DNA of 64,000 nt from Lachnospiraceae bacterium (GTDB taxonomy: Bacteria > Bacillota > Clostridia > Lachnospirales > Lachnospiraceae), in NCBI GenBank assembly GCA_017399685.1, contig JAFQBM010000028.1, forward strand, positions 186,001 to 250,000. The letters run 5' to 3'. The first letter of the stretch is position 1; each line of letters starts with the position of its first letter. Position numbers and translations under genes: made by a program. Below the pieces are notes generated by a model that saw nothing but the letters and a program-made list of their open reading frames with translations, did not search any database and was not told the origin of the DNA. This document shows, one piece after another, positions 45,453 to 53,894 of the stretch.

Positions 45453-46898
45453 ATGACAAATAAAACCATGATGCAATACTTCGAATGGTATCTGCCCAAT
45501 GACAAGTCATTATGGCGTCAGGTAGCATCTGAAGCAAAAAAATTAAAAGAATGCGGAATTGATATGCTTTGGCTGCCACCTGCTTATAAAGGGGCAAACG
45601 GACGGACAGATGTAGGCTATTCTGTTTATGATTTATACGATTTAGGGGAATTTTATCAAAAGGGAAGTACGGAAACAAAATATGGTTCCATGCAGGAGTA
45701 TCTGACTGCCATTCAGACACTGCATGACAACGATATCAAGGTCATTGCAGATATTGTGCTTGGACATAAAACCGGAGCCGATGAAACCGAAGATGTAATG
45801 GCAAGTATTGATGACTATTTTGACCGAACAAAACGAATTGGGGAAGAAAGAAAAATCCGTGCCTGGACACAGTTTAAATTCTATGCCAGAAAAAATAAAT
45901 ACTCTTCTTTTAAGTGGAACCACCACCATTTTCATGGAGTAGATTACGATGATTTAAGCCATACCAATGCCATTTTTCATTTCCAAGGAAAAGAATGGGA
46001 TAACGAAGTAGATGATGAGTTAGGAAACTACGACTATCTTTTAGGTGCCGATGTAGATATGAGTCATCCCGATGTAGTGGAAGAACTTACTAAATGGGGA
46101 CTTTGGTATACGAATTTCGCTAATCTGGACGGTTACCGCTTAGATGCTGTGAAACACATTAAATTTGAATTCTACAGAGACTGGCTGCTTCATATGCAGG
46201 AATCCAGTTCAAAAGATTTGTATTCCGTTGCAGAATACTGGTCACCGGATTTAAATAAACTTCTGCATTATATTGAAAAAACTAACGGCAGAACAAAAGT
46301 TTTCGATGTGCCTTTGCATTTTAATATGTATCAGGCAGCAACTAATCCTCAATACTATATGGGAAATATCCTAAAGAATACTGTATTGGTAAGCAAACCG
46401 GAACATGCCGTAACTTTCATTGATAATCATGACAGCCAGATTGGACAAGCATTACAATCCTGGATTAGTCCTTGGTTTAAACCACTCTCCTATGCCTTGA
46501 TTTTATTACATAAGGATGGAGACCCTTGTGTATTTTACAGTGATTATTATGGAGAAAAACAAAATAATTTTCCTCCCGTAAAACACCTAAAAACACTTTT
46601 AAAACTTAGAAAAGAAAAGGCTTATGGTACTCAATATGATTATTTTGACCATGAGCATATGATTGGTTTTACCAGAAGCGGATGCGCCCAAAAACCTGGT
46701 TCCGGTCTTGCAGTTGTTATGACAAATCACGATGCTGGTTTTAAAAAGATGTATATCGGAACCGAATATGCCGGAAAAGAATTCATAGATGCCCTAGGGG
46801 AATTTGATTCCACTGTGACAGTTACCATTATGCCAAATGGATGTGGAAAATTTTTAGTAAATGAAAAGTCCGTTTCTGTGTGGGTACTGAAATCTTAA
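45453..46898 (+). CDS. Cytoplasmic alpha-amylase (GH13, AmyA type)
   Basis: 481 residues, no signal peptide, so an intracellular enzyme. It begins TMMQYFEWYLPNDKSLW, the characteristic start of GH13 subfamily 5 amylases such as E. coli AmyA. Catalytic regions are GYRLDAVKH (nucleophile Asp231), VAEYWS (acid/base Glu261) and FIDNHDSQ (Asp327). In region I the usual DVVLNH is DIVLGH near 100-105, so the Asn before His is Gly. The ATG at 45453 follows GGATGGAGGATTATA. It would hydrolyse imported maltodextrins or glycogen. A weak motif in the 3' region is noted separately. Confidence 0.93.
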   Translation: MTNKTMMQYFEWYLPNDKSLWRQVASEAKKLKECGIDMLWLPPAYKGANGRTDVGYSVYDLYDLGEFYQKGSTETKYGSMQEYLTAIQTLHDNDIKVIADIVLGHKTGADETEDVMASIDDYFDRTKRIGEERKIRAWTQFKFYARKNKYSSFKWNHHHFHGVDYDDLSHTNAIFHFQGKEWDNEVDDELGNYDYLLGADVDMSHPDVVEELTKWGLWYTNFANLDGYRLDAVKHIKFEFYRDWLLHMQESSSKDLYSVAEYWSPDLNKLLHYIEKTNGRTKVFDVPLHFNMYQAATNPQYYMGNILKNTVLVSKPEHAVTFIDNHDSQIGQALQSWISPWFKPLSYALILLHKDGDPCVFYSDYYGEKQNNFPPVKHLKTLLKLRKEKAYGTQYDYFDHEHMIGFTRSGCAQKPGSGLAVVMTNHDAGFKKMYIGTEYAGKEFIDALGEFDSTVTVTIMPNGCGKFLVNEKSVSVWVLKS

Positions 46899-46915
46899 AG
46901 ACTATTTAAACGTGG

Positions 46916-46939
46916 CGATTTACAAGATATGCCGTCAAG
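46916..46939 (-). repeat. 3'-UTR repeat motif, copy 4
   Basis: In the sense of the amylase gene it reads CGATTTACAAGATATGCCGT and starts 18 nt after the stop. The same pattern is seen at 16.6, 19.9 and 30.5 kb. Confidence 0.5.
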
Positions 46940-46973
46940 CATTGAGGTAAAGTATCTGCTTTGTATTTTTTTC

Positions 46974-47002
46974 TTGATTTATTCCGAAAAAGTAGTTACT
47001 AT
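46974..47002 (+). promoter_or_regulatory. Promoter of trpB2
   Basis: TTGATT at 46974-46979, 17-bp spacer, TACTAT at 46997-47002, about 38 bp before the trpB2 start. No tryptophan T-box or attenuator is apparent. Confidence 0.6.
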
Positions 47003-47039
47003 AATATATTAGAATAACTTATCCCAAAGGAGAACAACT

Positions 47040-48416
47040 ATGAGTAATAAAGAAATTCCTTATAAAATTTATCTAAACGAAAATGAAATGCCAAAACAAT
47101 GGTATAACGTTCGTGCAGATATGAAAAACAAACCTGCACCACTTTTAAATGCAGCAACTATGAAACCAATTACCTTTGAAGAATTACGTCCTGTCTTCTG
47201 TGACGAATTAATCAACCAGGAATTGGATGACGTAAATCCTTATATTGATATTCCAGAAGAAATTTTAAAGTTTTATAAAATGTACCGTCCTGCTCCATTG
47301 GTACGTGCATATTGTCTGGAAGAAAAGCTGGGTACACCTGCAAAAATATATTACAAATTCGAAGGAAATAACACTAGTGGCAGCCATAAACTAAATTCTG
47401 CCATTGCCCAGGCTTATTATGCAAAAAAACAGGGCTTAAAAGGTGTTACCACAGAAACAGGTGCCGGACAATGGGGTACTGCTCTTTCTATGGCTTGTTC
47501 TTATTTTGATTTAGACTGTCAGGTATATATGGTAAAAGTTTCTTATGAACAAAAACCTTTCCGTCGTGAAGTAATGCGTACATATGGTGCGAAAGTAACT
47601 CCTTCTCCTTCTGAAACAACAGAAGTTGGACGTAAGATTTTAGCCGCTCATCCAGGAACCACAGGAAGTCTTGGCTGTGCCATTTCAGAAGCCGTAGAAG
47701 CTGCTTCTTTACAGGAAGGTTACCGCTATGTTCTTGGCAGTGTATTAAATCAGGTTTTACTTCACCAGACCGTTATTGGTTTAGAAACCAAAACTGCATT
47801 AGAAAAATATGATATTTCTCCAGATATCATCATTGGTTGTGCAGGAGGCGGTTCTAACCTTGGCGGATTGATTTCTCCATTCATGGGAGAAAAACTGCGT
47901 GGTGAAAAAGATTACCGTATTATTGCTGTAGAGCCAGCATCCTGTCCAAGTTTAACCAGAGGTAAATATGTGTATGACTACTGTGATACCGGAATGGTTT
48001 GTCCATTATCTAAAATGTATACTTTAGGCAGTGGATTTATTCCTTCTGCAAATCATGCTGGAGGATTACGTTACCATGGTATGAGTTCCACTTTAAGTCA
48101 ATTATATGATGATGGTCTTATGGAGGCAGTTGCTGTTGAACAGACTTCTGTTTTCGAGGCTGCACAGTATTTCGCTCGCATAGAGGGAATCCTTCCAGCT
48201 CCTGAAAGCAGTCATGCTATTAAAGTAGCTATTGACGAAGCTAAAAAATGCAAGGAAACCGGAGAAGAAAAGACCATCGTATTCGGATTAACTGGAACTG
48301 GTTATTTCGATATGATGTCATACCAAAAATTTAACGATGGTGTTATGAGTGATTACATTCCTACGGATGAAGAACTTCAAGCTGGATTCGCCGGTCTTCC
48401 AAATGTAGAAGCTTAA
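47040..48416 (+). CDS. TrpB2-type tryptophan synthase beta-like enzyme
   Basis: 458 residues, longer than ordinary TrpB. PLP lysine is Lys117 in NTSGSHKLNSA; the catalytic glutamate is in TETGAGQWG (near 139), and the PLP-phosphate loop is CAGGGSNLGG. The extra N-terminal ~90 residues and the sequence character fit TrpB2, which works without TrpA on free indole and serine. No trp operon or trpA is in the window, so the role is probably indole salvage. Start ATG follows AAAGGAGA. Confidence 0.88.
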   Translation: MSNKEIPYKIYLNENEMPKQWYNVRADMKNKPAPLLNAATMKPITFEELRPVFCDELINQELDDVNPYIDIPEEILKFYKMYRPAPLVRAYCLEEKLGTPAKIYYKFEGNNTSGSHKLNSAIAQAYYAKKQGLKGVTTETGAGQWGTALSMACSYFDLDCQVYMVKVSYEQKPFRREVMRTYGAKVTPSPSETTEVGRKILAAHPGTTGSLGCAISEAVEAASLQEGYRYVLGSVLNQVLLHQTVIGLETKTALEKYDISPDIIIGCAGGGSNLGGLISPFMGEKLRGEKDYRIIAVEPASCPSLTRGKYVYDYCDTGMVCPLSKMYTLGSGFIPSANHAGGLRYHGMSSTLSQLYDDGLMEAVAVEQTSVFEAAQYFARIEGILPAPESSHAIKVAIDEAKKCKETGEEKTIVFGLTGTGYFDMMSYQKFNDGVMSDYIPTDEELQAGFAGLPNVEA

Positions 48417-48465
48417 GTAATTTTTATAAAATCAAACATAACTTTCTACCTTAGAGGCATAAAAT

Positions 48466-48520
48466 TAGAACCAAATCATAGTAAGCCTTTTATTTTCGGC
48501 TTTCTCTTGATTTGGTTCTA
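48466..48520. terminator. Long hairpin between trpB2 and the phosphoesterase gene
   Basis: TAGAACCAAATCA / TGATTTGGTTCTA perfect 13-bp outer stem (48466-48478 with 48508-48520), enclosing an AAGCC/GGCTT inner stem. The T tract is weak, but its position between converging genes fits termination. Confidence 0.65.
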
Positions 48521-48567
48521 TTACATTAAAACGATTCTTTTTTATTAAGATGTGTAATTTTTAAACC

Positions 48568-49128
48568 TCAATCGGAAAACAATTCTTCCAAATCATAGGA
48601 CATATATTCCACTGTCTCTAAATCTTTAAATATCACTTTCTGGTCTTCCAATATCAGATAGCTCCTTGGACTGTTTTCCTTCGGAATGGAAACAGAACCG
48701 GGATTCAGATAAAGATATTCCCCTATCCTCTCACATTTCGGAACATGGGTATGTCCATGAAGCAGGATATCTCCAGCTTTTAAAGGTGGAAGTTGATTTT
48801 GATTATATTTATGTCCATGCGTAGCAAAAAACATACGGTTTCCAATATACAAAACAGCATAGTCCGCTAACACCGGAAACTCCAATACCATCTGGTCTAC
48901 TTCACAATCGCAATTTCCTCGGACACATAACAAGTCTGCTGCCACATCGTTTAACATGGAAATTACTTGCTTAGGTTCATATCCTTCCGGTAAATCATTT
49001 CGTGGTCCATGATATAAAAGATCTCCAAGTAATAATAACTTATCTGCTTTTTCTTTTTGATAACAGCACAGCATTTTCTCGCAATAGTGTTTAGAACCAT
49101 GTATGTCCGATGCAATCATAATTTTCAT
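48568..49128 (-). CDS. YfcE-like metallophosphoesterase
   Basis: 186 residues. Calcineurin-type motifs are complete: SDIHGSKH, LGDLLYHGPRN, RGNCD, THGHK and LHGHTHVP. Such proteins are manganese-dependent phosphodiesterases of unclear physiological substrate. The ATG overlaps the upstream glucosidase stop in an ATGA arrangement, so the two genes are translationally coupled. A dephosphorylation role tied to sugar metabolism is an inference from that coupling. Confidence 0.92.
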   Translation of the reverse strand: MKIMIASDIHGSKHYCEKMLCCYQKEKADKLLLLGDLLYHGPRNDLPEGYEPKQVISMLNDVAADLLCVRGNCDCEVDQMVLEFPVLADYAVLYIGNRMFFATHGHKYNQNQLPPLKAGDILLHGHTHVPKCERIGEYLYLNPGSVSIPKENSPRSYLILEDQKVIFKDLETVEYMSYDLEELFSD

Positions 49129-50744
49129 AGATAATACATCCTCGCTTCATACGGTCTCAATACATTTTCACTGTCAATATCCTGGTAATTTGATATCAAT
49201 AACTCTTTCTTTCCCTTTAATTTTTCCGGAATTTCTATGCTGACTTCTTCTCCATAGAAATTACATAATACCCAAAGGGTCTTTCCTTCAAAAGTTCTTG
49301 TATAGGAGAATAACTGATTATTTTCAGGAAAAACCAGTTCAAAATCGCCTTCTACAAATACCGGATATTCTTTTCTAAGTGCAATTAATTTCTTATAGTA
49401 AGAAAAAATAGAATCCGGGTCATTCATCTGGGATTTTGCATTGATTTCCTTATAATTTGGATTTACATCCAGCCAAGGTGTTCCTGTAGTAAATCCTGCA
49501 TTGAAAGAATCATCCCATTGCATTGGTGTTCTCGCATTATCACGACTTTTTGCATAAAGAGAAGCCAGAATACTGTCATCACTATATCCTCTTTCTCTTC
49601 TGTCCTTTATCATATTAATGGTTTCAATGTCCCGATACTGCTCCAGGGTAAACTTAGAATTCGTCATTCCTAACTCTTCGCCTTGATAAATATACGGAGT
49701 TCCCTGCATGCCATGTAAAATCGTGGCTAACATTTTTGCAGATTCCACACGATATTCTTTGTCATTTCCCCATCTGGATACAATACGAGGTAAATCATGA
49801 TTATTCCAGAACAAACTGTTCCATCCAATGCTATGCAGACCTTGTTGCCATTTTGTAAGAACTTCTTTTAATTTTTGCAAATCCAATGGAATAATGTCCC
49901 ATTTTTCCTTTCCCTCTTCCTGATCCAGTCCGATATGTTCAAACTGGAATACCATAGAGAACTCACTTCCATCTGGATTACTATAAAGTTTGGCACGTTC
50001 CAAATCGGCTCCCCATGCCTCTCCTACTGTAATAAGGTTGGCTCTCTGAAAAGTTTCTCTGCTTAATTCCTGTAAAAAGTCATGTAATTTAGGACCGTTA
50101 ATGGTGATATGATGATCCGGCTCTTTTGCAATCTGATCAATGACATCCAATCGAAATCCTTCTACCCCCTTATCAATCCACCAATTAATCATATCGTAGA
50201 TTTCTTTTCGAACCTTTGGGTTTTCCCAATTTAAATCCGGTTGTTTTGGAGAAAACTGGTGAAAGAAATATTGTCCCAGTTCCGGAACCCATTCCCATGT
50301 TGTTCCGCCAAATACAGAACACATATCATTTGGAAGTTCTCCTTCCACTCCATCTTTAAAGATATAATAATCATGATATGGATTATCTTTGCTTTTTCTT
50401 GCTTCTTTGAACCATGGATGTTCGTCCGAAGAATGATTCAATACCAAATCCATAATAATTCCAATATTTCTTACTTTTGCCTTGGCAATCAATTCTTCCA
50501 TATCGGAAAGAGTTCCAAACATAGGGTCAATATCCTGGTAATCTGAAATATCGTATCCATTATCATCTTGTGGAGACTTACAGACAGGGGATAACCAGAT
50601 TGCATCAATTCCAAGTTCTTTTAAGTAATCTAACTTTTCAATGATTCCTCTGATATCTCCCATTCCGCTTCCAGTACTATCCTTAAAACTTCTAGGGTAA
50701 ATCTGGTATACCACTGCTTTTTTCCACCAATTTTTTTCTCGCAT
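49125..50744 (-). CDS. GH13 oligo-1,6-glucosidase-like enzyme
   Basis: 539 residues, cytoplasmic. GH13 subfamily 31-like enzyme with VVYQIYPRSFKDSTGSGMGD at the start. Catalytic regions are MDLVLNHSSDEH, GFRLDVIDQI (nucleophile Asp200), ITVGEAWG (acid/base Glu242) and NNHDLPR (Asp317). The Val after the nucleophile is the residue found in alpha-1,6-specific oligo-1,6-glucosidases, as opposed to Thr in alpha-1,4-specific relatives. It would release glucose from isomaltose or branched dextrin ends. Trehalose-6-phosphate hydrolase (TreC) is a less likely alternative. Start ATG follows ATAGGAG. Confidence 0.9.
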   Translation of the reverse strand: MREKNWWKKAVVYQIYPRSFKDSTGSGMGDIRGIIEKLDYLKELGIDAIWLSPVCKSPQDDNGYDISDYQDIDPMFGTLSDMEELIAKAKVRNIGIIMDLVLNHSSDEHPWFKEARKSKDNPYHDYYIFKDGVEGELPNDMCSVFGGTTWEWVPELGQYFFHQFSPKQPDLNWENPKVRKEIYDMINWWIDKGVEGFRLDVIDQIAKEPDHHITINGPKLHDFLQELSRETFQRANLITVGEAWGADLERAKLYSNPDGSEFSMVFQFEHIGLDQEEGKEKWDIIPLDLQKLKEVLTKWQQGLHSIGWNSLFWNNHDLPRIVSRWGNDKEYRVESAKMLATILHGMQGTPYIYQGEELGMTNSKFTLEQYRDIETINMIKDRRERGYSDDSILASLYAKSRDNARTPMQWDDSFNAGFTTGTPWLDVNPNYKEINAKSQMNDPDSIFSYYKKLIALRKEYPVFVEGDFELVFPENNQLFSYTRTFEGKTLWVLCNFYGEEVSIEIPEKLKGKKELLISNYQDIDSENVLRPYEARMYYL

Positions 50745-50846
50745 AAATCAACTTCTCCTATCTATCATATTTTATAACCACCAAAGCAATTCAAGTACTA
50801 CCCATTGTCATATTATATCATACTGTAGTACTATTTGGATTTTCAC

Positions 50847-52796
50847 TTATTCCTCCGAAAGAGATGCCATCAATTCCTCCCACTCCGTCATAATCTCTAA
50901 TATTTCTTCTTCTAAAGCATCTATTTCTTCCTGTATCTGTCCTAATTTCACATAGTCTGACTGATATTCCTCATTCAGCAAATCCTGTTTCTTTTGGTCG
51001 CAGGCTTCTTCTTTTTGCTGCATTTGTTCTTCCAATTTTTTAATCTTTCTTTCCAGCTTCGCCTGTTCTTTTCCTGGATTATAATAAGTTTTAGACTTCT
51101 TTACTTTATTATCATTATCCCCAGAAGAACCCTTTTTATCTGTTTTTTCAGAAGATTTCACATTTGTTACATCTCCTGTCTCTGCCAGAAGTTTTTCGCA
51201 TTCTTCCTTATACTGTTCATATCCAAAAGGATACAAAGTTGTATTATGATTCTCAAATACCAATATTTTATCACATACTTTTTTAATAAAATATCTGTCA
51301 TGAGATACCAAAATTAAGGTACCTGTATATTCCCGAAGCATGGACTCCAAGGTTTCCTTTCCTACGATATCCATATGGTTCGTAGGCTCATCCAGAATCA
51401 AAACATTTGGTTCTCTTTTTAAGATTTTACATAAGGCAAGTCTCACCTTTTCTCCTCCGGAAAGCATGGATACTTTCTTAAATACATCCTCACCCGAAAA
51501 TAAAAATGCTCCTAATAAGTTTCTTACTTCCGTCTGGGTTAAATTTGGAAACTCGTCCCAAAAATCATCCAAAACCGTTTTTTCGCTGGTATATTGTGCC
51601 ATTTGCTGATCAAAATAGCCGATTTGCACATTGGCACCAAACTGAAAAGTTCCTGAAATCTTTGGAATTTTCCTCATCAGAGTTTTCAAAAAAGTAGATT
51701 TTCCTAATCCATTTCCACCAATAATACCTACCTTTTCTCCCTTTTTTACTTCAAGGGAAGCTTTTGACAATACCTCTGTATATCCAATTTCCAAATCTCT
51801 TACAGACAATACATCCTTTCCAGTCTCCACAGTAGGCTGGAAATTCGCATGAAATGTTTTGTTATCGTATCGATCCGGAGCTTCAATTAAATCCATATGT
51901 TCAATTTGTTTTAATTTAGAACGGGTCATGGCAGCCTTGGTAGGCTTGTTCTTAAATTTATCTACCATTTGCTGCAATCGTTCGATTTCTTTTTGCTGAG
52001 CTGTGTAATTTTTCTTTTGTTGCTCATAATTTAATTTCTTGGTTTCCACAAAATGAGTGTAATTTCCAGGATACCTTTTCGTCACTCCATATTCAATTTC
52101 ATACACTACATCTGCAATATTATCCAAAAACATTCGGTCATGGGATACTACTACTACCGCCTTTTTATAGTCTTTTAAATATTTTTCCAGCCATTCCACG
52201 GTAGAAATATCCAGATGGTTCGTCGGTTCGTCTAACAGTAAAATATCCGGCTTGGATAATAAAAGTTTAATAAAAGCAATCTTGGTCTGTTGTCCACCGG
52301 AAAACTGACTTAAAGGCTTTTTCTTATCTTCTTGGGAAAAACCAAATTTTACAATCAGCATTTCATATTCTTTTTCATAAAAATAGCCACCCAGATTTTC
52401 AAAATTTTCCTGCAACCTGGTAAAACGCCGGATAGTTTCCTCCTCATGATTATGTTCCATGACAGCAGTCAATTCTTCTAACTGAGCCTTCATGGTTTCT
52501 ATTTTATGAAACGCTTTTCTGATTTCCTGTTCCATGGTAAGAGACAGGTCCGAAAATGCCATCTGCTTTAAATATCCAATCTCAGGATTCCCTGATTTTG
52601 CAATAAAAATATCTTCATCACTATCCCTTTTTGCTAAATCTACCTCACCAGCAATCAACTTTAGAAATGTAGTTTTTCCGCAACCATTTCTTCCTACTAC
52701 CGCGATTTTTTCTGTATTTCGTATTTCAAAATTAATATTTTTCAAAATAACATCGCCACCAAACTGCACGGCCCCGTTACTAATCTGATATAACAT
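50847..52796 (-). CDS. ABC-F family ATPase (two nucleotide-binding domains)
   Basis: 649 residues, no membrane helices. Two ABC modules: Walker A GRNGCGKTT and GGNGLGKST, signature motifs QFSGGQQTK and MLSGGEKVR, and Walker B LLLDEPTNHLD and LILDEPTNHMD. The ABC-F interdomain linker with KPTKAAMTRSKLKQIEHM (the PtIM-type segment) and a long charged C-terminal coiled coil (from about 560) are present. ABC-F proteins act on the ribosome, either as translation factors or antibiotic-protection factors. The family subtype cannot be fixed here. ATG at 52796 is preceded by AAGG 13 bases away. An attenuator-like leader precedes it. Confidence 0.9.
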   Translation of the reverse strand: MLYQISNGAVQFGGDVILKNINFEIRNTEKIAVVGRNGCGKTTFLKLIAGEVDLAKRDSDEDIFIAKSGNPEIGYLKQMAFSDLSLTMEQEIRKAFHKIETMKAQLEELTAVMEHNHEEETIRRFTRLQENFENLGGYFYEKEYEMLIVKFGFSQEDKKKPLSQFSGGQQTKIAFIKLLLSKPDILLLDEPTNHLDISTVEWLEKYLKDYKKAVVVVSHDRMFLDNIADVVYEIEYGVTKRYPGNYTHFVETKKLNYEQQKKNYTAQQKEIERLQQMVDKFKNKPTKAAMTRSKLKQIEHMDLIEAPDRYDNKTFHANFQPTVETGKDVLSVRDLEIGYTEVLSKASLEVKKGEKVGIIGGNGLGKSTFLKTLMRKIPKISGTFQFGANVQIGYFDQQMAQYTSEKTVLDDFWDEFPNLTQTEVRNLLGAFLFSGEDVFKKVSMLSGGEKVRLALCKILKREPNVLILDEPTNHMDIVGKETLESMLREYTGTLILVSHDRYFIKKVCDKILVFENHNTTLYPFGYEQYKEECEKLLAETGDVTNVKSSEKTDKKGSSGDNDNKVKKSKTYYNPGKEQAKLERKIKKLEEQMQQKEEACDQKKQDLLNEEYQSDYVKLGQIQEEIDALEEEILEIMTEWEELMASLSEE

Positions 52797-52810
52797 GACT
52801 TGTACCAAGC

Positions 52811-52869
52811 CTTAGGTGAATTTTTCCATTTCTCCTAAGGCGCAAACACAAAGGGTAAAAGGTGTGTTT
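52811..52869 (-). promoter_or_regulatory. Two leader hairpins before the ABC-F gene
   Basis: On the minus strand, a hairpin GCAAACACA / TGTGTTTGC (9 bp perfect, about 52841-52870) is followed by CCTTAGG / CCTAAGG (about 52811-52840). The latter contains the AAGG closest to the start codon and could hide it. Together with the 18-codon frame it resembles translation attenuation. Confidence 0.45.
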
Positions 52870-52891
52870 GCAAAAGACTTCCTTTCTCCAT
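52835..52891 (-). CDS. Possible 18-residue leader peptide of the ABC-F gene
   Basis: ATG at 52891 begins 18 codons (product MEKGSLLQTHLLPFVFAP) that end at a TAG in the second hairpin. A short GAAAG precedes the start. It is too short to support alone; I list it because its frame lies across both hairpins just upstream of an ABC-F gene, as in known antibiotic-inducible leaders. Confidence 0.35.
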   Translation of the reverse strand: MEKGSLLQTHLLPFVFAP

Positions 52892-52905
52892 TTTTTCTTT
52901 CACCC

Positions 52906-53649
52906 TTACTTTTCTCTTTTGCGAGCATCTGAGCCTAGATAAGATTTTAGTTCATCTATCTGATAATTTAAAATCAAATGCTCTGGAAAATGAATTTCCT
53001 TCATCAAATCCAAGGCATACGAATTTGCTCCTACATTATGATCCGCATGTGCATCACTTCCAATAATCACAGGATAATCTTCTTTTGCACATAGTTCCAA
53101 AATTTCTCTATCATTCTCACGGGCATTCTGTCGCCAACTGGTTGGTGACAATGAATTGTTATTTATTTCCAGAATCTTACGATACTCTTTTGCCGCTTTT
53201 ACAACTTCCTTATAATCCAAAGGTATTCTTCCATCATCCGGATGTCCGATAATATTCACATAAGGATTTTCCATTGCTCCAATTACTGCCGCAGTGTTCT
53301 GTGCCTTGGTTCCCACGTTATATCCAACTGTATTATGAATGCTGGCAATAGCAATATCCAAATTTTCTAACAACTCCTGGCTCATATCCACAGAGCCCTG
53401 ATAATCAATAATATTTAATTCCACACCCAATAATAACTGTACGCCATAATAGGAACGATTCGCATTCCATAAATTTTGAAAATATATTTCACTGCAGGTT
53501 CCAGGCATGGTCATAGAATGCTCTGTAATTCCCAACAAAGAAATCCCCTTCTCCTTAGCTGCCTTAGCCATTTCCTGTATGGTATTATAAGCATGTCCAC
53601 TAGCTATGGTATGGGTATGCAAATCTGCCTGATAAGATTTTTCGTACAT
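52906..53649 (-). CDS. PHP-domain phosphatase (YcdX type)
   Basis: 247 residues. Polymerase/histidinol-phosphatase fold with metal motifs ADLHTHTIASGHAY, GITEHS, GVELNI, ASIHN, GHPDDG and GSDAHAD. YcdX-type proteins hydrolyse phosphate esters with a trinuclear metal site; the substrate is unknown. Start ATG follows GGAGGG. Its end is only 15 bp from the ABC-F leader frame, so it may share transcription. Confidence 0.92.
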   Translation of the reverse strand: MYEKSYQADLHTHTIASGHAYNTIQEMAKAAKEKGISLLGITEHSMTMPGTCSEIYFQNLWNANRSYYGVQLLLGVELNIIDYQGSVDMSQELLENLDIAIASIHNTVGYNVGTKAQNTAAVIGAMENPYVNIIGHPDDGRIPLDYKEVVKAAKEYRKILEINNNSLSPTSWRQNARENDREILELCAKEDYPVIIGSDAHADHNVGANSYALDLMKEIHFPEHLILNYQIDELKSYLGSDARKREK

Positions 53650-53894
53650 TTTAACCCTCCATTCCTAGAATGCTGAAAGATTTATCTTTCCATCTACATC
53701 CTGATTCATCATCTATTATGAAATTTTATCACATGAAATTCTAAAAATCAACTCAGTTACTATCAAATACGGATATCAACCCATTTACTGGTTTACATGC
53801 GAACCATCACAACAGTTATCATAAATATATGAACCAGCCAAAGAATTTCCTTCATATACTATAAATAAGCATTTCAAATGAAACAGGTGATATT

